A DNA stretch of 64,000 bases from Clostridium sp. OM02-18AC (GCF_003481825.1 NZ_QULW01000006.1:1-64000), one strand, 5' to 3'. Positions 23,165-31,764 are shown, counted from the stretch's first letter. Numbers and translations are program-made. The notes: generated by a model not told the origin, from the letters alone.

Positions 23165-23959
23165 TTATGCACGCAGTAAGATGACAACCACCAGATAAAT
23201 CACATAAACCAGATATCCGATATGATCACGCTTTGCGTATTTAAGCGGTTTCATCTTGGTCCGTCCCTCACCGCCATGATAACAGCGGGCCTCCATGGCC
23301 ATAGCCAGATCCGTTGCACGGCGGAATGCTGAGATAAACAGCGGAACCAGAAGCGGAACCATGCTCTTTGCCTTCTGGATCAGATTTCCGCTCTCAAAAT
23401 CAGCGCCTCTGGCCATCTGGGCTTTCATGATCTTGTCCGTTTCTTCGACCAGAATCGGAATAAAGCGAAGGGCAATGGACATCATCATGGATATCTCATG
23501 AACCGGCACTCCGACTTTATTTAAAAAGCCAAGGCTTTTTTCCAGACCATCGGTCAGTTCATTCGGTGTCGTTGTCAGGGTCATGACAGAAGAACCAATT
23601 ACCAGATAGATCAGGCGCAGTGCCATAAATCCAGCGATACGCACACCTTCCTGGGTGATCTTTAAGAAACCAATCTGGAAAATTGCAGTTCCCGGTGTTA
23701 AAAATAAATTAAAGCTGACACTGATCAGCAGCAGGAATACAACGGCCTTTAAGCCCCTTACGATAAACGAAAAAGGAACCTTTGACATGCGGATCGCTGC
23801 CACCAGAAATAAGGTTGCTGCCACATAGCAGGCAATGCTGTTCGCAAAGAACAACGACACAATAAATACCAGTGTTCCAAACAGCTTGGTCCGGGGATCC
23901 ATGCGGTGCAGCACCGAATCCACCGGATAATATTGTCCTAAGGTAATATCACGAATCAT
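23165..23959 (-). CDS. ecfT: energy-coupling factor transporter membrane subunit EcfT
   Basis: A 264-residue membrane protein with about five or six helices. It contains the two Ala-Arg-Gly-type coupling motifs of EcfT: MKAQMARGADFESGN and ATDLAMAMEARCYHGGEG. These helices transmit ATP hydrolysis to the exchangeable vitamin-binding S subunits, none of which is encoded nearby, as is normal for group II ECF systems. Its start overlaps the ecfA2 stop by 4 nt, giving translational coupling. Confidence 0.93.
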   Translation of the reverse strand: MIRDITLGQYYPVDSVLHRMDPRTKLFGTLVFIVSLFFANSIACYVAATLFLVAAIRMSKVPFSFIVRGLKAVVFLLLISVSFNLFLTPGTAIFQIGFLKITQEGVRIAGFMALRLIYLVIGSSVMTLTTTPNELTDGLEKSLGFLNKVGVPVHEISMMMSIALRFIPILVEETDKIMKAQMARGADFESGNLIQKAKSMVPLLVPLFISAFRRATDLAMAMEARCYHGGEGRTKMKPLKYAKRDHIGYLVYVIYLVVVILLRA

Positions 23960-24816
23960 GCTCTTTCATCCTTCCCGAGCAGTTTCAGGATCGCATCCTT
24001 TGCCTCTGCTACTGTGGTAATATCATCGGCAATCGGCACACCATGCTCTTTCAGCCCATGCACAATGTAAGTAATCTGCGGTGCAGCAAGTCCGATTTTC
24101 TCCAGCTCCTTATAATGACGGAAGACCTCTTTCGGCGGTGCATCAAACATCTTTTCCCCGTGGTTCATCACCATGATCCGGTCTGCATAGCGTGCAATAT
24201 CCTCCATGCTGTGTGAGACGAGAATAATGGTCATATGGCGTTTTTTATGAAGTTCTGAGATTTCATCCAGAATTTCATCCCGCCCTTTTGGGTCCAGTCC
24301 TGCCGTCGGCTCATCCAGGATCAGTACTTCCGGATGCATTGCCAGAACACCGGCAATGGCAACCCTTCGTTTCTGTCCGCCTGAAAGTTCAAATGGAGAC
24401 TGCCTCCACAGTTTCTCATCCAGTCCAACCTGGATAAGGGCTTCTTTCGCCCGCTCTTCTACTTCTTCTTTGGAAAGTCCCTGGTTTTTCGGTCCAAAGC
24501 AGACATCAGAAAAAACGTCCACTTCAAACAGCTGGTGCTCCGGATACTGGAAAACCAGACCAACCTTACTGCGCAGCGCCTTCATATCGTAGCCGTCCTG
24601 GTAAATGTTTTCTCCATTATAATAGATTGCTCCGCTGCTGGCCCGCAAGAGACCATTCAAATGCTGGATCAGTGTGGACTTTCCGGAACCGGTATGTCCG
24701 ATCAGCCCGATAAACTGTCCATCCTCAATTTCAAAACTGACATCCTTTAAGGCATACTGCTCAAAGGCTGTTCCTTCCCCATAAATATGGTTCAAATGTT
24801 CTGCCCTGATTGACAT
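23956..24816 (-). CDS. ecfA2: energy-coupling factor transporter ATPase EcfA2
   Basis: A 286-residue ATPase. Motifs are Walker A GHTGSGKSTLIQHLNG (about residue 37), signature LSGGQKRRVAIAG and Walker B LILDEPTAGLD, with the H-loop VSHSMEDIA. With EcfA1 it forms the heterodimeric motor that powers vitamin and metal uptake through EcfT and S subunits. It begins 12 bp after ecfA1 and overlaps ecfT. Confidence 0.93.
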   Translation of the reverse strand: MSIRAEHLNHIYGEGTAFEQYALKDVSFEIEDGQFIGLIGHTGSGKSTLIQHLNGLLRASSGAIYYNGENIYQDGYDMKALRSKVGLVFQYPEHQLFEVDVFSDVCFGPKNQGLSKEEVEERAKEALIQVGLDEKLWRQSPFELSGGQKRRVAIAGVLAMHPEVLILDEPTAGLDPKGRDEILDEISELHKKRHMTIILVSHSMEDIARYADRIMVMNHGEKMFDAPPKEVFRHYKELEKIGLAAPQITYIVHGLKEHGVPIADDITTVAEAKDAILKLLGKDERA

Positions 24817-24828
24817 AGATGCCTCCTT

Positions 24829-25704
24829 CTATTTTACCTCTGGATATTTTTCATGAAACATCGGAAGAAGCTTTTCCATCAGCTCGTCCATGGTCAGAAT
24901 TCCGTCCGGCAGGTCTAAGCCCGCCTGCTTTAGCTCGTAGGCAAGCTCCGTCACCTGCGGAACATCCAGCCGGTATTCCTTCAATTCCTTTACCCGTGAG
25001 AAAATCTCCCGCGGGGTTCCATCCATAACCAGTTTTCCGTCATCCATCACGATCACGCGGTCTGCGTCGATGACTTCTTCCATATAATGTGTGATCAGAA
25101 GGACCGTGATCTTCTCCTGGCGATTCAGCTCGTGAAGCGTGGCAATGACTTCCTTACGTCCATTTGGGTCCAGCATCGCTGTCGGCTCATCCAGAATGAT
25201 GCACTGCGGCTTCATTGCCATAACACCTGCGATCGCCACACGCTGTTTCTGTCCACCTGACAGCTTATTTGGAGATTTTAAGCGGTATGCCGTCATGCCA
25301 ACCGCTTCGAGGCTCTGGTCCACGCGTTTCCAGATCTCATCGGTCGGGACCCCAAGGTTTTCCGGTCCGAACCCGACATCTTCCTCTACAATATTACCAA
25401 TGATCTGGTTGTCCGGATTTTGGAAGACCATGCCGGCTGTTTTGCGGATATCCCAGATGTGGGCATCGTCTGCGGTATTCATGCCGGAAATCCAGACCGT
25501 TCCATCCGTCGGAAGAAGAATGCCGTTCACCTGCTTGGCAAAGGTAGACTTTCCAGAGCCGTTATGCCCCAGGATTGCCACAAAATCCCCCTGTTTAATG
25601 TCCAGGGTCAGATCATCGATGGCACGCTTTACCTCTTCCACATGGTCATCTTCATCCCGGCGGATATAATCGTATATTAATTTTGAAGCTTTTATGATTC
25701 CCAT
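24829..25704 (-). CDS. ecfA1: energy-coupling factor transporter ATPase EcfA1
   Basis: A 291-residue ATPase. Motifs are Walker A GHNGSGKSTFAKQVNG, signature LSGGQKQRVAIAG and Walker B IILDEPTAMLD, with ITHYMEEV as the H-loop. It is the first gene of ecfA1-ecfA2-ecfT. In many Firmicutes this set directly follows rplQ; here a TIGR01440 gene and a cell-wall-binding protein gene stand between, and ecfA1 has its own promoter at 25815-25843. Confidence 0.93.
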   Translation of the reverse strand: MGIIKASKLIYDYIRRDEDDHVEEVKRAIDDLTLDIKQGDFVAILGHNGSGKSTFAKQVNGILLPTDGTVWISGMNTADDAHIWDIRKTAGMVFQNPDNQIIGNIVEEDVGFGPENLGVPTDEIWKRVDQSLEAVGMTAYRLKSPNKLSGGQKQRVAIAGVMAMKPQCIILDEPTAMLDPNGRKEVIATLHELNRQEKITVLLITHYMEEVIDADRVIVMDDGKLVMDGTPREIFSRVKELKEYRLDVPQVTELAYELKQAGLDLPDGILTMDELMEKLLPMFHEKYPEVK

Positions 25705-25814
25705 AAAATTGGCTTCCTTTCCTGTATACAGCGATATCGTTTTCCTTTGTGAAAAACTGCCTTAGCTTTTTCCCCATCAAGCAGAAAAATTCCGCAGTTT
25801 TCCACCGTTTTTTC

Positions 25815-25843
25815 ATTTTAAGCGAAATTATACACAGCGTCAA
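25815..25843 (-). promoter_or_regulatory. sigma-A promoter of ecfA1-ecfA2-ecfT
   Basis: On the minus strand TTGACG (25843-25838), 17 bp, TAAAAT (25820-25815), about 110 bp before the ecfA1 start. Confidence 0.7.
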
Positions 25844-25899
25844 CCAGAAAACACACGAGTTCCTGTTTTTCATCTCCAAATAGGCAAAATCTGGTTCCT

Positions 25900-26532
25900 T
25901 TAAAGAAGTGTTTCATCATAGATTGCCCGGGCTCCTCCGGTAAATTTCAGGCGGGTTCTCGCGCAGATGACTCTGGCCGCCCCGATCTGCCGTCTTTCGA
26001 TCCGCACCGGAACTGCCACCTCTTTTAAATGCATGCCGATCAGGGTATCACCAATATCCATTCCGGCCGCTGCGCGGATATGCTCCACTGCCACCGGACT
26101 TTCAAAGGTATGATACGCTGCTGTCGCAAAAGAGCCTCCGGCTTTCGGCTGCGGAATCACGTTGACCTGCTCATATCCATAACGCTCGGCTGCCTCTTCC
26201 TCCAAAATCAGGGCACGGTTTAAGTGCTCGCAGCACTGGGCAGCAAGAGAAACACCTGCTTCTTTTGCTGCGCGGTAAATCCCGTCAAACAACGCCTGCC
26301 CCAGTTCCGGGCTGGAAAAGCTTCCAATCCGTTCCCCTGCCACCTCACTCGTAGAACAGCCAACCACAAAAATACTGCCCTTTTTCGGATGCGCGGCTGC
26401 GAGCAGCTGGGAAGCTGCCTCATACGCCTCGTTTTCTATTTCCATCAGTTCCTGTTTATCTGCTTTCCGATCGGATAATCCGGTTCCCATCGCTGTTTTC
26501 CTCCATTCTTCTACCCATGATGTTTCACTCAT
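25900..26532 (-). CDS. TIGR01440 family protein (YwlG/DUF436)
   Basis: A 210-residue protein. It matches the conserved YwlG/TIGR01440 family: SIFVVGCSTSEVAGERIGSF near residue 52, then AAQCCEHLNRALILE, NVIPQPKAGGSFATAAYHTF and DIGDTLIGMHLKEVAVPVR. The family is widespread in Firmicutes and has no established biochemical role that I can state with confidence. The gene stands alone between the cell-wall-binding protein and the ecf operon on the same strand. Confidence 0.85.
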   Translation of the reverse strand: MSETSWVEEWRKTAMGTGLSDRKADKQELMEIENEAYEAASQLLAAAHPKKGSIFVVGCSTSEVAGERIGSFSSPELGQALFDGIYRAAKEAGVSLAAQCCEHLNRALILEEEAAERYGYEQVNVIPQPKAGGSFATAAYHTFESPVAVEHIRAAAGMDIGDTLIGMHLKEVAVPVRIERRQIGAARVICARTRLKFTGGARAIYDETLL

Positions 26533-26580
26533 TATACGCTATCTTACCACAAAATAACAATATTGCACAGTAAGTATCAA

Positions 26581-26636
26581 AGGGGCGAAAGTTTCCACAG
26601 CCGCCATGCATGGCGGCTGCGGAAACTTTCGCCCCT
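26581..26636. terminator. long near-perfect hairpin after the cell-wall-binding protein gene
   Basis: AGGGGCGAAAGTTTCC, one mismatch, CAGCCGCCAT, a 2-nt turn, then the exact reverse complements. The stem has about 26 bp. On the minus strand it lies 27 bp after the gene ending at 26664, but only a weak T-run follows. A similar hairpin occurs at 54216-54267. Confidence 0.6.
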
Positions 26637-26663
26637 CGTTCGTTATCGTGTGATATTGTTGCT

Positions 26664-27914
26664 TTAGTGTACCCACACACCCTGCTCATTCACATAAAAT
26701 GTGTCGATGTTTGTATTCACGGCCTTGTTGCCCTGGCCTGGATAGAAGTAATACCAGTTGCCTTCGACCTCGTTCCAGCCTTCAGCCATATAGCCGGTGC
26801 TGTTTAAGTAATAGGTTTTTCCGTCCTTTGTCAGCCAGTGTCCACGAACCAGGCAGCCATAATACTGATCCTGAGTTTCGTTCATATAGCACCAACGGCC
26901 ATTCCAGGAAACCCAACCGGTGACCATGGCACCACTTGCATCCAGATAGTACATCTGGCCATTACGTTCCTGCCAGCCAGTCAGCATTTTGCCGCTATTA
27001 TCGAACACATACCATCTGCCGCCTACTTCAACCCAGCCGTTCTTTACGTAACTGCCATCTGGATAATAATAATACCAGGCATTATCGTATTTCTGCCAGC
27101 CAGCTTTGCTGTTTCCCGGAGTTCCGCTTGGTCCACCATTACTGGTGCTATTGTTTCTGCCGCTTCCGTCCGATACATCTTCCTTGGCCAGGTAGATTTC
27201 ATCGGATTCTACCCATTCGCTGCTCTTACCATAATCGTCCTGTTTGGATGTTTTTGCGATGGTACGAACACGGAACTTATAAGTTCCTGCCTGCGTCATA
27301 TACGGATAAAAATTGAAGGTTTTACTGGTTGTCTCGGTTGTGTAAATTTTGGTGGATCCCTTGCGAAGCTCTACCTCATACTGACCGGTTCCTCCATTGT
27401 CTGGTTCCTCCCACCGGGCAGTTCCCTTTGCATTGTCCTTCCAGTAAGCATCCTGTGGAGCTTCAAATGTGCCTTTTAATGGTTTTAACCGGGCCTTGAT
27501 TACCAGATCACCGCTGCTCTTGCTGGCACTGATAAATTCGCCGCCTTTTATGGTCACATTGCTGGAACGATAGGTTCCCTTAAATGCATAACCGGAATCA
27601 ATCACTTCCAACCGGATCTTTAACTCTGGCTGATATCCGACGCTTACTTCTTTGGAAGAAGAAGTCGTCCAGTCCGCTTCTTTAATCTGATAGCGGTCCG
27701 TGGAACCGGAAATTGCGATACCGCCGCCCGGTGCCGTGGTACTGTCAATGTCAATGGCTGCATCCCCGATCTTATCGCCTGGCTCTAAGTCGGTATAAAT
27801 CTGTAATTTGACACTGGAGATTGTTTTGTCAGCCGCATAAGCTGTTTTCATTCCTGCGGTACTGACACACAGGGCAAATAACATTCCCCATACCGCAAAC
27901 CTTTTCTTTGTCAT
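26664..27914 (-). CDS. secreted protein with C-terminal cell-wall-binding repeats
   Basis: A 416-residue protein. A signal peptide (MTKKRFAVWGMLFALCVSTA, cleavage near AYAA) comes first. A middle region with a fibronectin/Ig-like look (ARWEEPDNGGTGQYEVELRK) follows, then a Ser/Gly/Asn linker, then five or six choline-binding-type repeats of the form GWVEVGGRWYVFDNSGKMLT. Such repeats bind teichoic-acid choline or similar wall polymers. No catalytic domain is recognised. It interrupts the usual rplQ-ecfA1 junction. Its promoter carries a 22-bp palindrome, so it is probably regulated separately from the ribosomal genes. Confidence 0.85.
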   Translation of the reverse strand: MTKKRFAVWGMLFALCVSTAGMKTAYAADKTISSVKLQIYTDLEPGDKIGDAAIDIDSTTAPGGGIAISGSTDRYQIKEADWTTSSSKEVSVGYQPELKIRLEVIDSGYAFKGTYRSSNVTIKGGEFISASKSSGDLVIKARLKPLKGTFEAPQDAYWKDNAKGTARWEEPDNGGTGQYEVELRKGSTKIYTTETTSKTFNFYPYMTQAGTYKFRVRTIAKTSKQDDYGKSSEWVESDEIYLAKEDVSDGSGRNNSTSNGGPSGTPGNSKAGWQKYDNAWYYYYPDGSYVKNGWVEVGGRWYVFDNSGKMLTGWQERNGQMYYLDASGAMVTGWVSWNGRWCYMNETQDQYYGCLVRGHWLTKDGKTYYLNSTGYMAEGWNEVEGNWYYFYPGQGNKAVNTNIDTFYVNEQGVWVH

Positions 27915-28002
27915 GCTCATCCCTCGCTCTCTTATTTTCGATCATTCATGTTCTATATTCTCTTGTGCGATCTATATATTCCTGATCTCTTTTTGTAATT
28001 TC

Positions 28003-28031
28003 ATTATAAGCGAAGTAAGTTGTCCGGTCAA
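28003..28031 (-). promoter_or_regulatory. sigma-A promoter of the cell-wall-binding protein gene
   Basis: On the minus strand TTGACC (28031-28026), 17 bp, perfect TATAAT (28008-28003), about 90 bp before the start codon. Confidence 0.75.
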
Positions 28032-28036
28032 CTTAC
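28015..28036. promoter_or_regulatory. 22-bp palindromic operator overlapping the -35 box
   Basis: GTAAGTTG (28015-28022), TCCGGT and CAACTTAC (28029-28036). The arms are perfect and the centre CCGG is itself palindromic, leaving one unpaired position per side. The site covers the -35 box and part of the spacer, so a dimeric repressor there would block transcription. The regulator is unknown. Confidence 0.6.
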
Positions 28037-28138
28037 GTATTCCTTACCTTTCTGACACAATCCTGCCGCAAATTGAAAGATTTATGACACATCCCACAGA
28101 GCTTTTTTGTTTCATAGGCTGCAATTTCTTATGAAGCC

Positions 28139-28170
28139 AAAAAGCTCCCGAAGATTTCTCTTCGGGAGCC
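28139..28170 (-). terminator. terminator of the ribosomal supercluster
   Basis: GCTCCCGAAGA pairs with TCTTCGGGAGC around a 4-nt loop; on the minus strand TTTTTGG follows. It lies 30 bp after the rplQ stop. Confidence 0.9.
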
Positions 28171-28199
28171 ATAAGCTCATAGATTTATAAAATTATAAA

Positions 28200-28736
28200 T
28201 TAAACAAGCTCTAACAGCACTTCCATAGCGCCGTCGCCCTTACGCTGGCCGATCTTAACGATACGGGTGTAACCACCGTTACGGGAAACGTACTTCGGAG
28301 CAACCTCATCAAAGAGTTTTGCCGGGATATCTACGGACTTGGTGTTTTTCTTCTTACCAGCAGCTGCGGTCGGAACCTCAGTTACATCGTAGAGAACTTT
28401 GAGCATCTGACGACGAGCATGAAGTCTGGACGGCTTATCTTTCTTGATTTCCTTCTGAACTTCATCATAAACGGTAACTTTCTTGCCGTTTACTACTTCT
28501 TTGACTCTCTTACCCTCAGCGTCCTTTTTAGCAACCTTAGCGGTAACAGTAACGGTCTCGAAGTTATCTTTCTCTTTCACAGCCAGTGCGATCAGACCCT
28601 CAGCAACTTTGCGGATCTCTTTTGCTCTAGCCTCAGTAGTTTTGATGCTTCCATGATACAGCAGTGCAGTTACCTGGCTGCGGATCATTGCTTTTCTCTG
28701 GCTGGAAGTTCTTCCAAGCTTTCTATAACCTGCCAT
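28200..28736 (-). CDS. rplQ: 50S ribosomal protein L17, enlarged
   Basis: A 178-residue L17, against about 115-130 in most bacteria. The N-terminus is typical (MAGYRKLGRTSSQRKAMIRS, then TEARAKEIRKVAEGLIALAV) and the end is typical (RNGGYTRIVKIGQRKGDGAM). Between them lie a Lys-rich insert (VAKKDAEGKRVKEVVNGKKV) and a second one near AAAGKKKNTKSVD. Lachnospiraceae L17 proteins often carry such inserts (recalled knowledge). ATG 28736 has GGAGG 8 nt upstream, favoured over an ATG five codons earlier. It is the last gene of the supercluster. Confidence 0.95.
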   Translation of the reverse strand: MAGYRKLGRTSSQRKAMIRSQVTALLYHGSIKTTEARAKEIRKVAEGLIALAVKEKDNFETVTVTAKVAKKDAEGKRVKEVVNGKKVTVYDEVQKEIKKDKPSRLHARRQMLKVLYDVTEVPTAAAGKKKNTKSVDIPAKLFDEVAPKYVSRNGGYTRIVKIGQRKGDGAMEVLLELV

Positions 28737-28947
28737 TTTATTTTCCTCCATATAATGTGGAGTGCAGTCCCGTGCCCTTTGGTCTTACCGGACCACAGCT
28801 TCCAATTTTCATAATGTAGCGGCTCTCTGCCTGATGGACTTACGGAGCCGCCACTTTTTCAGTTTCTAATTGTCGAATTACTCCTCGCTGACAGGGGAAA
28901 CTCAAACTCCGTTTCACTTCGTTCGAGTATCACCCAAGTTCGTCGTT
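28737..28947. other. 211-bp rpoA-rplQ spacer with a hairpin
   Basis: This spacer is unusually long for the alpha operon. GCGGCTC (28819-28825) pairs with GAGCCGC (28845-28851) around a 19-nt loop. No gene is seen. It may be an mRNA processing or stability element. Confidence 0.35.
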
Positions 28948-29907
28948 TTACTCCTCACTCGGATTCAGCTGCAAACCTAATTCTTTTAACTTCGCCAGAA
29001 CCTCCTCGAGGGACTTTCTGCCGAGGTTACGAACCTTCATCATATCCTCCGGAGTTCTGTTGCACAGCTCCTCCACAGTATTGATGCCGGCTCTCTTTAA
29101 GCAGTTGTAGGAACGAACAGACAGTTCCAGTTCATCGATGTTCATCTCGAGAACTTTCTCTTTCTCATTGTCCTCTTTCTCTACCATGATCTCAGCGGTC
29201 TTGGCATTCTCAGAAAGGTCAATGAACAGATTTAAGTGCTCACTCAGAACTTTCGCTGCAAGGCTTACAGCCTCGTCTGGAGCTAAGGTTCCATTGGTAT
29301 ACACGTCTAAGGTCAGCTTATCGTAATCGGTAACCTGTCCAACACGGGTATTCTGAATGGACATGTTGACACGCTCAACCGGTGTATAGATGGAATCCAC
29401 CGCGATCACACCAACTGGCATATCTTCTGTCTTATTCTTGTCTGCGCTCACATAGCCACGGCCCTTGGTGATAGTAAGCTCCATGTAGAACTTGCTGTCT
29501 GCACCGCCGCTTAAGTGTGCGATCACCTGATCCGGATTCATGATCTCGATGTCCGGGTCAGCCTGGATATCAGCTGCAGTAATGACACCCTCACCTTCGA
29601 ACTCGATGTAGGCGGTCTTTACTTCGTTGTTATCGCTGTTGTTCTTAATAGATAAGCTCTTGATGTTCATGATGATCTCAGTTACATCTTCCTTAACACC
29701 CGGAATAGAACTGAACTCATGCAAAACGCCGTCGATTTTCACCTGGCTGACAGCTGCACCCGGCAGAGAAGAAAGCATGATTCTTCTCAGGGAGTTACCC
29801 AGCGTTGTGCCATAGCCTCTCTCAAGTGGTTCAACTACAAACTTGCCATATTTCTTATCATCAGAAATCTCAACAATCTCAATGTTTGGTTTCTCAAAAT
29901 CGAACAC
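28948..29907 (-). CDS. rpoA: DNA-directed RNA polymerase subunit alpha
   Basis: A 319-residue alpha subunit. The N-terminal dimerisation domain has FVVEPLERGYGTTLGNSLRR and IKIDGVLHEFSSIPGVKEDV-like sequence (ATG region at 29907). A linker rich in Glu/Lys (NEKEKVLEMNIDEL) leads to the C-terminal domain, where LSVRSYNCLKRAGINTVEEL and RNLGRKSLEEV contact UP elements and activators. It lies 53 bp after rpsD in the standard alpha-operon order. Confidence 0.97.
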   Translation of the reverse strand: MFDFEKPNIEIVEISDDKKYGKFVVEPLERGYGTTLGNSLRRIMLSSLPGAAVSQVKIDGVLHEFSSIPGVKEDVTEIIMNIKSLSIKNNSDNNEVKTAYIEFEGEGVITAADIQADPDIEIMNPDQVIAHLSGGADSKFYMELTITKGRGYVSADKNKTEDMPVGVIAVDSIYTPVERVNMSIQNTRVGQVTDYDKLTLDVYTNGTLAPDEAVSLAAKVLSEHLNLFIDLSENAKTAEIMVEKEDNEKEKVLEMNIDELELSVRSYNCLKRAGINTVEELCNRTPEDMMKVRNLGRKSLEEVLAKLKELGLQLNPSEE

Positions 29908-29960
29908 GACTCTAGCCCCTCCTTTTGGGTTCTTCTATCGAGGGAAATTGGTACTCTTAA

Positions 29961-30554
29961 TTATTTGGAGTACAACTCGACGATAAGCATCTCGTTTACC
30001 GGAACATCAATCTCATCTCTGGTCGGCAGCTCTTTAACAGTACCGCGCAGATTCTCCTGGTCAACATCCAGCCAAGCCGGAACCAGACGTCCTGCAGTTA
30101 CCTCAAGAGCATCTTTGTATCTCTGAGAAGATTTCGCCTTCTCTTTTACTTCGATTACGTCACCAGCTTTTACCAGGTAGGACGGGATGTTTACACACTT
30201 GCCGTTTACCAGGATGTGCTTGTGATCTACGATCTGTCTGGTCTCGCGTCTGGTGCGGCCGAATCCCATACGGAATACAACGTTATCCAGTCTGCGCTCC
30301 AGGAGAATCATCATGTTCTCACCAGTCTGACCTTCCATTTTCTCGGCTCTGGTGTAGTAGTTACGGAACGGTTTCTCTAATACGCCATAGATGAATTTTG
30401 CTTTCTGTTTCTCACGTAACTGGAGACCATACTCACTTACTTTTCTGTTAGCTCTTTTTAATTCTCTGTTTGATTTTTTATCAATTCCTAAATAGATCGG
30501 ATCTAAACCAAGAGATCTGCATCTTTTAAGAACAGGAACTCTATCTACTGCCAC
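29961..30554 (-). CDS. rpsD: 30S ribosomal protein S4
   Basis: A 197-residue S4. The S4 RNA-binding domain appears as ERRLDNVVFRMGFGRTRRET and VDHKHILVNGKCVNIPSYLV, with the typical C-terminal RDEIDVPVNEMLIVELYSK. It begins AVDRVPVLKRCRSLGLDPIY and lacks the N-terminal Zn-type Cys cluster. It nucleates 30S assembly. It lies 16 bp after rpsK. Confidence 0.96.
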   Translation of the reverse strand: MAVDRVPVLKRCRSLGLDPIYLGIDKKSNRELKRANRKVSEYGLQLREKQKAKFIYGVLEKPFRNYYTRAEKMEGQTGENMMILLERRLDNVVFRMGFGRTRRETRQIVDHKHILVNGKCVNIPSYLVKAGDVIEVKEKAKSSQRYKDALEVTAGRLVPAWLDVDQENLRGTVKELPTRDEIDVPVNEMLIVELYSK

Positions 30555-30570
30555 TTTTAGTACCTCCTAA

Positions 30571-30972
30571 TTAGACTCTTCTACGTTTTGGCGGGCGACA
30601 TCCGTTATGTGGAACCGGAGTTACGTCCTTAATGCTAGTTACTTCAATACCGCATGCGGAAAGCGCACGAATTGCTGCTTCACGGCCTGAACCAGGTCCT
30701 TTAACCATAACGTCTACAGATTTTAAACCATGTACTAAAGCTGCTTTTGCGGCAGTTTCTGCAGCCATCTGAGCTGCATATGGAGTAGATTTCCTTGAAC
30801 CTCTAAATCCCAGACCACCGGCACTTGCCCAGGACAACGCGTTACCCTGTGCATCGGTTAAGGTAACGATGGTGTTGTTAAAAGAAGACTGGATATGTGC
30901 CTGTCCGCGTTCAACGTTTTTCTTTACGCGCTTTTTTGTCACTTTTTTTGCAGTGGACACTTTTTTAGCCAT
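30571..30972 (-). CDS. rpsK: 30S ribosomal protein S11
   Basis: A 133-residue S11 with GQAHIQSSFNNTIVTLTDAQ, WASAGGLGFRGSRKSTPYAA and the conserved end DVTPVPHNGCRPPKRRRV. It is part of the 30S platform at the E site. It starts with a Lys-rich tail (AKKVSTAKKVTKKRVKKNVE). The gene lies between rpsM and rpsD in the usual order. Confidence 0.97.
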   Translation of the reverse strand: MAKKVSTAKKVTKKRVKKNVERGQAHIQSSFNNTIVTLTDAQGNALSWASAGGLGFRGSRKSTPYAAQMAAETAAKAALVHGLKSVDVMVKGPGSGREAAIRALSACGIEVTSIKDVTPVPHNGCRPPKRRRV

Positions 30973-31060
30973 TTTAAACTAACCTACTTTCTTGAATTTC
31001 CGAATCTTGTTTCCTGTTTTTAAAACATGCAACGTGATTCTACATAATGTTACGAATTAC

Positions 31061-31429
31061 TTATTTCTTCTTGTTTGCAACAGTCTTACGAGGACCTTTG
31101 CGGGTTCTTGCATTGGTTTTGGTCTTCTGACCACGAACCGGCAGACCTTTTCTATGACGGATTCCGCGATAGCAGCCAATCTCCTGCAGTCTCTTGATGT
31201 TCATAGCGATCTCTCTACGAAGATCACCCTCAACAGTCTGGGTCTCAGCAATAACAGCTGCCAGCTTCTTTACTTCGTCATCGGTCAGATCCTTAACACG
31301 AGTGTCAGGATTAACGCCAGCCTCAGCAAGGATACGGTTTGCACTTGTTCTACCGATTCCGTAGATGTAAGTCAGACCGATTTCAACACGTTTTTCTCTT
31401 GGTAAATCAACACCTGAAATACGAGCCAT
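31061..31429 (-). CDS. rpsM: 30S ribosomal protein S13
   Basis: A 122-residue S13: MARISGVDLPREKRVEIGLT, YIYGIGRTSANRILAEAGVN, then RRHKGLPV-type sequence (RHRKGLPVRGQKTKTNARTR) and a basic GPRKTVANKKK tail. It contacts the 50S subunit across the head bridge. It follows rpmJ by 31 bp. Confidence 0.97.
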   Translation of the reverse strand: MARISGVDLPREKRVEIGLTYIYGIGRTSANRILAEAGVNPDTRVKDLTDDEVKKLAAVIAETQTVEGDLRREIAMNIKRLQEIGCYRGIRHRKGLPVRGQKTKTNARTRKGPRKTVANKKK

Positions 31430-31460
31430 TTGCGTCGTAACCTCCTATAACTTTTTGTTT

Positions 31461-31574
31461 TTAACCTTGTCTCTGTTTGTGCTTAGGATTTTCACAGATT
31501 ACTCTGATACTGCCTTTGCGTTTGATGATTTTGCACTTTTCGCAAATCGGTTTTACTGATGATCTCACCTTCAC
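31461..31574 (-). CDS. rpmJ: 50S ribosomal protein L36
   Basis: A 37-residue protein read from a GTG start at 31574, with GAAAGGAG 8 nt upstream. The sequence is (M)KVRSSVKPICEKCKIIKRK followed by GSIRVICENPKHKQRQG. The CxxC...C...H zinc ligands are intact, making it the Zn-containing form. It sits between infA and rpsM as expected and is short enough to be missed by automatic gene finding. Confidence 0.95.
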   Translation of the reverse strand: MKVRSSVKPICEKCKIIKRKGSIRVICENPKHKQRQG

Positions 31575-31679
31575 GGCAATTCTCCTTTCTACAGTTGCAT
31601 ATATCTGTCCAGATATATTGGTACAGCCGGGCTGGTTTTAGACAAACTTCACCCAGCATCTCAACAAAGTCGCCATGAT

Positions 31680-31708
31680 ATTATAACATCATGGTTTCTT
31701 TTATGCAA
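31680..31708 (-). promoter_or_regulatory. internal promoter before rpmJ-rpsM-rpsK-rpsD-rpoA-rplQ
   Basis: On the minus strand TTGCAT (31708-31703), 17 bp, perfect TATAAT (31685-31680), about 105 bp before rpmJ. It would let the alpha operon be expressed independently of the S10-spc part. Confidence 0.7.
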
Positions 31709-31740
31709 GTGTTTTTACAAATATTTTTACAATTTTTTAT

Positions 31741-31764
31741 TTATAAAAGCGGATGCTTTTATAA
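31741..31764. terminator. hairpin just after infA
   Basis: TTATAAAAGC and GCTTTTATAA form a perfect 10-bp stem with a GGAT loop, 2 bp after the infA stop. There is no clean T-run on the minus strand, so it may attenuate transcription or stabilise the mRNA end. The internal promoter follows. Confidence 0.45.
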
